Positions 1 to 5,957 of a stretch of 6,574 nucleotides of DNA are shown here, one piece after another. Numbering within the stretch: position 1 is the first letter of the stretch; each line of letters starts with the position of its first letter. Source of the stretch: Rhodanobacter sp. UBA5168 (GTDB lineage Bacteria; Pseudomonadota; Gammaproteobacteria; Xanthomonadales; Rhodanobacteraceae); assembly GCA_002413455.1 (NCBI GenBank), contig DHXA01000007.1:1-6574 (forward strand), in the 5' to 3' direction. Under the pieces are notes generated by a model. That model saw only the letters and a program-made list of their open reading frames with translations, did no database searches and was not told the origin of the DNA. The position numbers were made by a program, and so were the translations under genes.

Positions 1-1
1 G

Positions 2-2242
2 AGCGCGGCGTGGCGTCTCGATGAGGCAGGCCAGAGCTGGGTTCCCCTGGCATGGCCCGCGTCGCAGCCCGCAGCGGCGGGGATCATCGAGGGCGGAACG
101 CGAGCCTGGTTGCTGACCACGGCGCCGGCCACACAGGAGGTGACGGGCGTGGCCCGGCTCCGCTTGCGGGGCGACGAACTGCAGCTGCAGCCGCTGGCAC
201 CGCTGCCCGGTCGGTTGCACGACGCGCGCGGTGCGTGGTCCGGCGACACTGTGTCCGTCGCGGGTATCGATGCGGCGGGTACGGCGCAGCTGTGGCAGAT
301 CCGGCCGGACGCCGAACATCCGCAGTGGATCGCGCTCGGCGGATGGCCGGGCGCAGGCGCGCCCACCTCGCTGGTCGCCCTGTCCGCGGCCGTCTTCATC
401 ACCGTGCCCGATGCTTCCGGCGGCAACGAACGGCTGCTGCGCTGGACCGCCGACACCGGCTGGCGCGAACGCGGCCGCGTGCCCGGCCGGCTGGTGGCAG
501 GCTCAGGGCACGCGCTCGGGCAGGCGGATGCGCTCTATCTCGTGCATGACGGCGCGGGCGACGATGCGCCGGCGCGGCTGATGACGTTTCAGGTCATCAC
601 CAGCGCATGGGCGACCCTGCCGGGGGCCACGGTGCCCGGCGCGATCGCGACTGGCTCCTGGACCGACGGCCTGTTCTGGGCCCGACGCGATGCGGGCGGC
701 AAGCGCATCGACTTCGGCTATGCGCGCGTGCAATCCACCACGCTGCTGCTGAGGTGGCTCGACTGGATCGTGATCGTGGTCTATCTCGCGGGCATGATCG
801 GTATCGGCCTGTTTTTCTACCTGCGCGAGAAGCGCAATTCCACGTCCAATTTTTTTGTCGGCGGCCGCACCATCCCTTACTGGGCCGCGGGCGTGAGCCT
901 GTACGCCGCCAACACCAGCTCGATCAGCTTCATCGCGATCCCGGCCAAGGCTTTCGAAAGCAACTGGCAATACCTCACCAACAACCTGATCGCGGTGTTC
1001 GGGCTGATGTTCGTCGCGGTGTGGATCGTACCGCTGCTGCGCCGGCTGGACCTGATGTCGGTGTTCTCGTATCTGGAGACACGCTTCCATCCGGGCATAC
1101 GCATGCTGGCCAGTGCGCTGTGCATCCTCACCCAGCTCGGCAGCCGCATGAGCGTGATCCTGTTCCTGCCGGCGCTGGCGATCGCCACCATCACCGGCAT
1201 CAGCGTCACCTGGAGCGTGATCCTGATGGGCGGTTTCACCATCATCTACACCGCGATGGGCGGCATGAAGGCGGTGATCTGGACCGACTTCGTGCAGGTG
1301 ATCGTGAAGATGGGCGGCGCCATCTTCGCCATCGGCTTCATCATCTGGGGGCTGCACGGCGGCGTCGGCGAATTCATGTCCACGGCGATGGCCGAGCACA
1401 AGATGCACCTGTTCGACTTCAGCTTCGATCTCACCAAGGCCACCGTGTGGGGTTTCCTGTTCCTGGTGCTGTTCGACGTGGTGCTCACGTTTCCCAAGGA
1501 CCAGGTGCTGATGCAGCGCACCTTGTCGACGAAGTCGGACAAGGAGGCCGGGCGTTCGATCTGGATGTTCGCGGCGATCATGATTCCGGGCGGATTCGTG
1601 TTCTACATGATCGGCACCGCGATGTTCGTGTTCTACAAGATGCACCCGGAACGGATGAATCCGCTGCTGCCGATCGATGCCACGTTCCCGCTGTTCATCG
1701 CCGCGGAACTGCCGATGGGCGTGACCGGGCTGATCATCGCGGGCATCTTCGCCGCGGCGATGGCGACCCTGTCCGGCATCATGAACAGCGTGGCGACGCT
1801 GATCTCGGTGGATTTCTATGATCGCCTGGTGAAAGACCCCACGCAGAAGAAGAGCGTGTTCTTCGCCGAGCTGATGACGATCGCGGTGGGGCTGATCGGC
1901 ATCGGCCTCGCCTTGCTGCTGTCGCGCTTCGACGTGCACTCGCTGTTCGACGTGTCGATCGAACTGGCCGGACTGCTCGGCGGCGGTTTCGCCGGCGCCT
2001 ATACGCTGGGCATGTTCACCCGCCGCGCCAACTCGCCGGGCGTGGCCATCGGCATCGGCTCCAGCATCTGCCTGACCTTGCTGGCGTGGTGGTTCAAGCT
2101 GGTGCATCCGTATTTCTATCTGGCGATCTCGATCCTGCTGTGCATCGTGATCGGCTACCTGGCGAGCCTGTTCTTCCCGGCGCCAAGACGCTCGCTGAAG
2201 GGCCTGACCATCTACGCCGATCGTGCCGGCCGCGATGAATGA
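2..2242 (+). CDS. Kelch-like beta-propeller fused to sodium:solute symporter (5'-partial)
   Basis: Residues are numbered from the first full codon at position 2. The frame is open from the left edge without a stop, so the N-terminus (probably a signal peptide and further propeller blades) lies outside the window. Residues 1-250 are soluble and repetitive: Trp or Leu followed by a Pro or Pro-Gly recurs at about P19, P69, P116, P161 and P212, and each is followed by a short Gly-containing strand pair. This resembles degenerate Kelch blades of 45-51 residues that lack the usual Gly-Gly. Residues 254-726 hold about 13 hydrophobic segments with SSS hallmarks: an AANTSS stretch in the second segment (A302-S307), DQVLMQR (D500-R506) followed by a KSDKEA stretch, and an Asn-Ser pair in the ninth segment (N595-S596). 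The family couples sodium entry to solute import across the inner membrane. An N-terminus facing the periplasm, as in 13-segment SSS proteins, would put the propeller there. Comparable propellers include the sialic acid mutarotase NanM, but activity here is inferred. There is no convincing internal start that would make a stand-alone symporter. Symporter identity is secure; substrate is unknown. Confidence 0.93.
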   Translation, partial: SAAWRLDEAGQSWVPLAWPASQPAAAGIIEGGTRAWLLTTAPATQEVTGVARLRLRGDELQLQPLAPLPGRLHDARGAWSGDTVSVAGIDAAGTAQLWQIRPDAEHPQWIALGGWPGAGAPTSLVALSAAVFITVPDASGGNERLLRWTADTGWRERGRVPGRLVAGSGHALGQADALYLVHDGAGDDAPARLMTFQVITSAWATLPGATVPGAIATGSWTDGLFWARRDAGGKRIDFGYARVQSTTLLLRWLDWIVIVVYLAGMIGIGLFFYLREKRNSTSNFFVGGRTIPYWAAGVSLYAANTSSISFIAIPAKAFESNWQYLTNNLIAVFGLMFVAVWIVPLLRRLDLMSVFSYLETRFHPGIRMLASALCILTQLGSRMSVILFLPALAIATITGISVTWSVILMGGFTIIYTAMGGMKAVIWTDFVQVIVKMGGAIFAIGFIIWGLHGGVGEFMSTAMAEHKMHLFDFSFDLTKATVWGFLFLVLFDVVLTFPKDQVLMQRTLSTKSDKEAGRSIWMFAAIMIPGGFVFYMIGTAMFVFYKMHPERMNPLLPIDATFPLFIAAELPMGVTGLIIAGIFAAAMATLSGIMNSVATLISVDFYDRLVKDPTQKKSVFFAELMTIAVGLIGIGLALLLSRFDVHSLFDVSIELAGLLGGGFAGAYTLGMFTRRANSPGVAIGIGSSICLTLLAWWFKLVHPYFYLAISILLCIVIGYLASLFFPAPRRSLKGLTIYADRAGRDE

Positions 2243-2296
2243 AGCGCAGTACGTGGATGCCGCCGACGGTGGCCGCACCGACGCCCTGAGGTGTTC

Positions 2297-2315
2297 GCCC
2301 GTGGCCACCGCGGGC
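2297..2315. repeat. Strong hairpin downstream of the symporter gene
   Basis: GCCCGTGG (2297-2304) pairs with CCGCGGGC (2308-2315) across a 3-base loop. This gives eight pairs, one of them a G-U wobble. It starts 54 bases after the symporter stop. No T-run follows on either strand, so it is not a classical intrinsic terminator. It could protect the 3' end of the symporter mRNA or act with the weaker hairpin at 2381-2397. Its function is not known. Confidence 0.45.
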
Positions 2316-2380
2316 AAAGCATCCGACGCTATCTTCAAACCGTTCCGAAAGTGATGCCTGCGATACCGCCGCCATCCACA

Positions 2381-2405
2381 CCCGCGATCACCGCGGGAGG
2401 TTTTT
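2381..2405 (+). terminator. Possible weak rho-independent terminator after the symporter
   Basis: CCCGCG (2381-2386) and CGCGGG (2392-2397) form a perfect 6-bp GC stem with a 5-base loop. Three bases (AGG) separate the stem from a run of five T at 2401-2405. The arrangement is that of an intrinsic terminator for the symporter transcript, ending before the LysR start at 2447. The stem is short and the T-run is not directly adjacent, so efficiency may be low. It would separate the symporter from lysR transcription. Confidence 0.4.
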
Positions 2406-2446
2406 GGCTCATCATGCAGCCTGCCGCACCTGCCTAGCGAGTCGCC

Positions 2447-3328
2447 GTGGACACCCAGTTCCTGCATACCTTCATCACCATCGTCGACCAGGGTTCGATG
2501 GCGGCCGCGGCGCGCGTGCTGAACATCACGCCGGCTGCGGTGGCGCAGCAGATCAGGACGCTGGAACGGGAGATCGGCGCCACGTTGATCGCCCGCGTCG
2601 GCCGAACCGTCAGCGTCACCGAAGAAGGCTCGCGCATCCTGCAGCGCTCGCGTGACCTGCTGCGCAACGTCGCCGACCTGCGCAGCGTCGCCAACGAAAA
2701 CGGCGTTTCCGGCGAATTGCGCCTGGGTGCGTGCCCGACCGCACTGGCCGGCATGCTTCCCGATGTGCTGGCGCGCATGGTCGATACGTTTCCGCAGATC
2801 AACGTCTTCATCAAGCCGGGCTATTCGGCGGATCTCTATCGCGCGGTGGAGACCGGCGACCTCGACGCGGCGGTGGTGCTGCAGGCGCCGTTCCCGCTGC
2901 CCAAGACCTGCGAGTGGCAGTTGCTGCGCGAGGAACCGCTGATCGTGCTGGCGCCGAAAAGCATGGCCGAGGAGGATCCGCACGTGCTGCTCGCGACGCA
3001 GCCGCTGATCCGCTACGACCGCAACCAGTGGGGCGGCCGCCAGGCCGACGAGTACTTGCGTGCGAAGGGCATCGTTCCGCGCGAGCGCTTCGAGCTGAAC
3101 GCGCTCAATGCGATCGCCGTGATGGTCGATCGCGGTCTCGGCGTATCGCTGGTGCCCGACTGGGCACGTCCCTGGCCGGAGGGTTTGCAACTGGCGCGCA
3201 TCCCGCTGCCGACCGCCACGGTGCCGCGCCGCATCGGCATCGTCTGGTCGCGCTCGAGCGTGCGCGTGCGCCTGGTCACCGTGCTGCTGCAGGAAAGCCG
3301 CAAGGCGATGCTGGACCGGCAACGCTGA
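2447..3328 (+). CDS. LysR-family transcriptional regulator
   Basis: This is a complete protein of 293 residues, the usual length for the family. Residues 1-61 form the winged helix-turn-helix: the F-x-x-F start, GSMAAAARVLNIT (16-28), PAAVAQQIRTLEREIG (29-44) and the wing ending in R53-x4-T58-E-E-G61. A linker helix spans about 62-88, and the effector-binding domain starts near GELRLGA (89-95). The C-terminal GLGVSLVP stretch near residue 230 is typical of that domain. LysR proteins bind DNA as dimers or tetramers and respond to a small co-inducer, usually a metabolite of the controlled pathway. The start is GTG at 2447: an in-frame TAG at 2435-2437 leaves no room upstream, although the ribosome binding site is poor. 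All neighbours point the same way, so this is not the classical divergent arrangement. Its likely targets are the flanking transport genes, which is inference. The co-inducer is unknown. Confidence 0.95.
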   Translation: MDTQFLHTFITIVDQGSMAAAARVLNITPAAVAQQIRTLEREIGATLIARVGRTVSVTEEGSRILQRSRDLLRNVADLRSVANENGVSGELRLGACPTALAGMLPDVLARMVDTFPQINVFIKPGYSADLYRAVETGDLDAAVVLQAPFPLPKTCEWQLLREEPLIVLAPKSMAEEDPHVLLATQPLIRYDRNQWGGRQADEYLRAKGIVPRERFELNALNAIAVMVDRGLGVSLVPDWARPWPEGLQLARIPLPTATVPRRIGIVWSRSSVRVRLVTVLLQESRKAMLDRQR

Positions 3329-3376
3329 GCCCGCGCATGGCGTGCACGGCGCGCCACCGGGACACGGCATCCGCCT

Positions 3377-3393
3377 GCGCAGCGATGCTGCGT
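3377..3393. repeat. Short hairpin after the lysR gene
   Basis: The arm 3377-3383 pairs with 3387-3393 across the loop GAT: six Watson-Crick pairs (CGCAGC with GCTGCG) plus a terminal G-U. A T-run occurs at 3403-3407, but nine bases intervene, so terminator function for lysR is doubtful though not excluded. Confidence 0.3.
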
Positions 3394-3396
3394 CGC

Positions 3397-3410
3397 GGCA
3401 AATTTTTGCC
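3397..3410. promoter_or_regulatory. AT-centred palindrome, candidate operator
   Basis: GGCAAA and TTTGCC form perfect inverted half-sites with two T between them, inside otherwise very GC-rich DNA. The site lies 69 bases after the lysR stop and 232 bases before the receptor ATG. Dyads like this often bind dimeric regulators. It does not contain a clean T-N11-A LysR box, so the binding protein cannot be named. It could also be a small stem-loop or chance. Confidence 0.25.
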
Positions 3411-3514
3411 CGGGTCGTAAGCAACAAAAACTAGTCTCTGAACATAGTCCGCGACGGTTCTACCGGCGCGGCGAAGCGCATAGGCTCGCTCGAAAAGGGG
3501 ATCAGGGCCTTCGC

Positions 3515-3533
3515 GACGCCGGGGAGCGGCGTC
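3515..3533 (+). repeat. Leader hairpin 1 upstream of the receptor
   Basis: GACGCCG (3515-3521) and CGGCGTC (3527-3533) form a perfect 7-bp stem with the loop GGGAG. No T-run follows, so this is not an intrinsic terminator. The purine-rich loop resembles a Shine-Dalgarno sequence, but no gene starts just downstream. It is likely part of the transcribed leader of the receptor gene. Confidence 0.4.
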
Positions 3534-3586
3534 ACATGTGGACGACATCGACGGCATCGTTGCTGATGCGTCACAGAGAAATGCAC

Positions 3587-3611
3587 CGGGCAGGCCATCT
3601 CGGCCAGCCCG
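3587..3611 (+). repeat. Leader hairpin 2 close to the receptor start
   Basis: CGGGCAGGCC (3587-3596) pairs with GGCCAGCCCG (3602-3611) around the loop ATCTC: five pairs, one A-A mismatch, then four pairs. It ends 30 bases before the receptor ATG and may affect ribosome access or mRNA stability. No T-run follows. Confidence 0.45.
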
Positions 3612-3641
3612 CCGCCACCAAGCACACCAACGAGACACACC

Positions 3642-5885
3642 ATGATCAAGCCACTTTCTGCAGCGATCAGCAGCATCCTGCTCGTCTACGCCATCGCCGG
3701 CAGCGCGCATGCGCAGGACGCCGCGCCGGCCAGCGACACGGGCACCTCGCAGGCTGCCAAGAAGAAGGACAAGGCCGTCAACCTGGGGCAGGTCATCGTC
3801 ACCGGCACGCGCAGCCCGAAGGCGGTCGACGAGATCCCCGGCGCGATCACGGTCGTGGACAAGGCCGAGATCCAGCACACCCTGCTGGTGACCGAAGACG
3901 CGACGGCGGTGCTGGCGCGCACCGTGCCCGGCTACGCGGAGTCCTCGCAGGCGATGAGCAACACCGGCGAGACATTGCGCGGGCGCGTCCCGCTGCGCCT
4001 GTTCGACGGCATTCCGCAGGGCTCGCCGCTGCGCGAGGGCACCCGCAATGGCACGTTCACCGACATGGGCATCATCGGCCGCATCGAGGTGATCAATGGT
4101 CCGTCCGCCTCCGAAGGCATCGGCGCGGCCGGCGGCATCATCAACTACATCTCCAAGGTACCGACCAAGGAGGGCAACGAGACCACCTTCACCACGCGCT
4201 ATCAGACCCAGAACCACGCGGACAGCGAGGGCTGGAAGACCGGACTCACCTTCACGCACAAGCAGGATGCATACGACCTGCTGTTCGCCGCGTCGTACAT
4301 CGACCGCGGCATCTCCTACGACGGCAACGGTCGCCGCATCGGCATGAACACCAGCGGCTCGCTCGCCGACTCGACCTCGAAGAACCTGTTCGTCAAGGGT
4401 GGCGTCAACTTTGGCGAAGGCGACGAGCAGCGTCTGCAGGCGACTTACAGCCACTTCAAGATCGACGGCAAGGGCGAGTACATCCAGGTGCTGGGCTGTC
4501 GTGGCCCGGACGATGACCCGCCGTGCGACGTGCCGCGCACCAACACCTCCGAGAAGGGACACATCTTCGGCTCCAAGGATGCGTTCAACGACTTCGAGCA
4601 GTACAGTGTGGAGTACAGCCACAGCAACTTCTTCGGCGGTTCGCTGGACATCAATGCCTACAAGGCCGACCAGGCCATGCGCTATCTGCCGGAACTCGCC
4701 GACGACAAGCAGGATCCGTTGATCGCCCCGCTGGGAACGCTGTACGACCAGTCGGAGATCACCGCGCACAAGAAGGGCATCCGCACCTCGTGGACGCGCC
4801 CGGACCTGTTCAGCGTGGAGGGCCTGGAGCTGCACACCGGCATCGATTTCGTGAAGGACCAGGCGCAGCAGCGGCTGGCCCTGACCAATCGGTTGTGGGT
4901 ACCGCCGATGAACTACAAGAGCACCGCACCGTACGCCCAGCTGTCCTGGGATATCGGGCCGCTGACCATCAGCGGTGGCTACCGGCGCGAAGACGACAAG
5001 CTCACCGTCAACAGCTACACCACGACTTACTACCGCAACCGCGAATTCGTGCAGGGCGGTGGCGTGAAGTACACCGAGAACCTGAAGAATCTCGGCGCGA
5101 TCTGGCGCCTCGGCAGCGAGTGGTCGATCTACGCTTCGTACAGCGAGGGCTTCACGCTGCCCAACATCGGCATTCCGCTGCGCAACATCAACGTGCCGGG
5201 CCAGTCGGTCGATCGCATCAGCGACCTGGCCGCGATCATCTACAAGAACGACGAAGTCGGCTTCAACTGGCGCGGTGAACGTGCCGCCTTCGGCGCCACC
5301 CACTACATCTCCAAGTCGCCGTTCGGCGCTTCGCTGGCGATCGATCCCAATACCAACGACTTCATCCTGTCCCGCGCTCCGGTACGGATCGAGGGCACGG
5401 AAGTCACCGGTGAATGGCGTTTCGACGACCAGTGGAAAGTGACCGGGCTGTACTCGCACATCACCGGCAAGACCGCATTCTGGTCAGCCAGTCCGGCAGG
5501 CAACTATGGCGCGGGCGGGCTGAAGAAGCCGCTGGGCGTGCTCGACATCAACCCGGACAAATTCGCCGCCGCGATCACGTGGAATTTCCTGCCCAACGCC
5601 GACGCCACGCTGGGCTTCACCACGCTGTTCAGCCGCCATGTCTCCGGCAGCGACACCCGGGCGTATGACGGGGCGACCTTCAGCTATGACGAACGGACCC
5701 ACGGCTACACGCTGTTCGACCTGGGCGTGAACTACGACCTGCAGCGCGCCGGCAAGATTTCGCTGGGCGCGGAGAATCTGTTCAACAAGCAGTACATCCT
5801 GACCTGGTCGCAACTTGCCGGCTACCAGAACTACTGGGCCGGCCGCGGCCGCATGATCTCGCTGACGTATACGATCACGTTCTGA
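3642..5885 (+). CDS. TonB-dependent outer-membrane receptor
   Basis: This is a complete protein of 747 residues, normal for the family. The signal peptide covers residues 1-24, with a hydrophobic core followed by A22-H-A24 and cleavage before Q25. A TonB-box-like stretch, VNLGQVIVTGTR, lies at 46-57. The plug domain follows to about residue 175; it includes an LFDGIPQG stretch (120-127) and IGRIEVINGPSASEGIGAAG (145-164) leading into GGIINYISKVP. The rest is a beta-barrel of alternating aromatic strands ending in a terminal Phe (ITF), the usual signal for barrel assembly. There is no N-terminal STN signalling domain, so it is not a FecA-type transducer. Receptors of this class use TonB-ExbBD energy to import siderophores, vitamin B12, sugars or other scarce ligands. 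The plug motifs look most like the siderophore-type group, but the ligand is unknown. The only two cysteines, C286 and C295, flank an acidic loop. The start at 3642 is chosen because it gives the signal peptide directly, although only a weak GAG lies upstream. The gene probably forms a unit with the hydrolase downstream. Confidence 0.96.
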   Translation: MIKPLSAAISSILLVYAIAGSAHAQDAAPASDTGTSQAAKKKDKAVNLGQVIVTGTRSPKAVDEIPGAITVVDKAEIQHTLLVTEDATAVLARTVPGYAESSQAMSNTGETLRGRVPLRLFDGIPQGSPLREGTRNGTFTDMGIIGRIEVINGPSASEGIGAAGGIINYISKVPTKEGNETTFTTRYQTQNHADSEGWKTGLTFTHKQDAYDLLFAASYIDRGISYDGNGRRIGMNTSGSLADSTSKNLFVKGGVNFGEGDEQRLQATYSHFKIDGKGEYIQVLGCRGPDDDPPCDVPRTNTSEKGHIFGSKDAFNDFEQYSVEYSHSNFFGGSLDINAYKADQAMRYLPELADDKQDPLIAPLGTLYDQSEITAHKKGIRTSWTRPDLFSVEGLELHTGIDFVKDQAQQRLALTNRLWVPPMNYKSTAPYAQLSWDIGPLTISGGYRREDDKLTVNSYTTTYYRNREFVQGGGVKYTENLKNLGAIWRLGSEWSIYASYSEGFTLPNIGIPLRNINVPGQSVDRISDLAAIIYKNDEVGFNWRGERAAFGATHYISKSPFGASLAIDPNTNDFILSRAPVRIEGTEVTGEWRFDDQWKVTGLYSHITGKTAFWSASPAGNYGAGGLKKPLGVLDINPDKFAAAITWNFLPNADATLGFTTLFSRHVSGSDTRAYDGATFSYDERTHGYTLFDLGVNYDLQRAGKISLGAENLFNKQYILTWSQLAGYQNYWAGRGRMISLTYTITF

Positions 5886-5902
5886 TCCGGACGTGACGGT
5901 AC

Positions 5903-5941
5903 CGGTCGCGACGCCCCTCCCTCCCCGGGCCGTCGCGACCG
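5903..5941. repeat. Long GC-rich inverted repeat between receptor and hydrolase
   Basis: CGGTCGCGACG (5903-5913) and CGTCGCGACCG (5931-5941) are perfect 11-bp inverted arms. Three more pairs (5914-5916 with 5927-5929) can form past a single bulged C, leaving a pyrimidine-rich 10-base loop. It lies 17 bases after the receptor stop and ends 4 bases before the GAGGA of the next gene. No T-run follows, so it is not an ordinary intrinsic terminator. It could stabilise the receptor mRNA, attenuate expression of the hydrolase, or bind a regulator as DNA. Confidence 0.7.
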
Positions 5942-5945
5942 CGGC

Positions 5946-5950
5946 GAGGA
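5946..5950 (+). promoter_or_regulatory. Ribosome binding site of the serine hydrolase gene
   Basis: GAGGA lies 7 bases before the ATG at 5958, a good Shine-Dalgarno match and spacing. It favours that start over the in-frame ATG at 5994, which has only a weak AAGG upstream. Confidence 0.7.
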
Positions 5951-5957
5951 CTTGACG

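Larger units (their letters stand above)
3329..3641 (+). promoter_or_regulatory. 313-base non-coding region before the receptor: probable promoter and leader
   Basis: No convincing gene lies between the LysR stop and the receptor start; open frames crossing it are out-of-frame shadows. The stretch 3400-3450 is clearly richer in A and T than its surroundings and is the most likely place for the receptor promoter. No good -35/-10 pair could be fixed, and no AT-rich Fur-box-like dyad is visible. It contains a hairpin (3377-3393), an AT-centred palindrome (3397-3410), a 7-bp hairpin (3515-3533) and a 9-bp interrupted hairpin (3587-3611). No consensus of cobalamin, TPP, fluoride or cyclic-di-GMP riboswitches was recognised. 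Confidence 0.5.

Noticed and set aside
2235..2354. Small open frame of 39 codons whose ATG overlaps the symporter stop (ATGAATGA)
   Set aside because: The overlap could allow coupled translation, but there is no Shine-Dalgarno sequence, no recognisable motif, and a strong hairpin lies inside it. It is more likely untranslated 3' sequence.
503..3427. Very long minus-strand open frame (974 codons) opposite the symporter and lysR
   Set aside because: Its translation is low-complexity, rich in Arg, His, Asp, Gln and Ala, with no recognisable domain. It lies antisense to clear genes; such frames are expected in GC-rich coding DNA.
3406..3449. Sigma-70-like promoter elements (TTGCCC, CATAGT) in the AT-rich stretch before the receptor
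   Set aside because: The elements do not combine at a proper 16-18 base spacing with a good partner, so no specific promoter could be supported.
3529..3574. Direct repeat GCGTCAC at 3529-3535 and 3568-3574 in the receptor leader
   Set aside because: Seven bases in GC-rich DNA can recur by chance, and the first copy is part of a hairpin arm.
3276..5459. Long minus-strand open frame (727 codons) opposite the receptor
   Set aside because: It shows no family motifs and is fully antisense to a complete TonB-dependent receptor, so it is a composition artefact.
5914..5930. Possible G-quadruplex on the minus strand in the loop of the inverted repeat
   Set aside because: Only three runs of three or more G are present on that strand, and four are needed for an intramolecular quadruplex.
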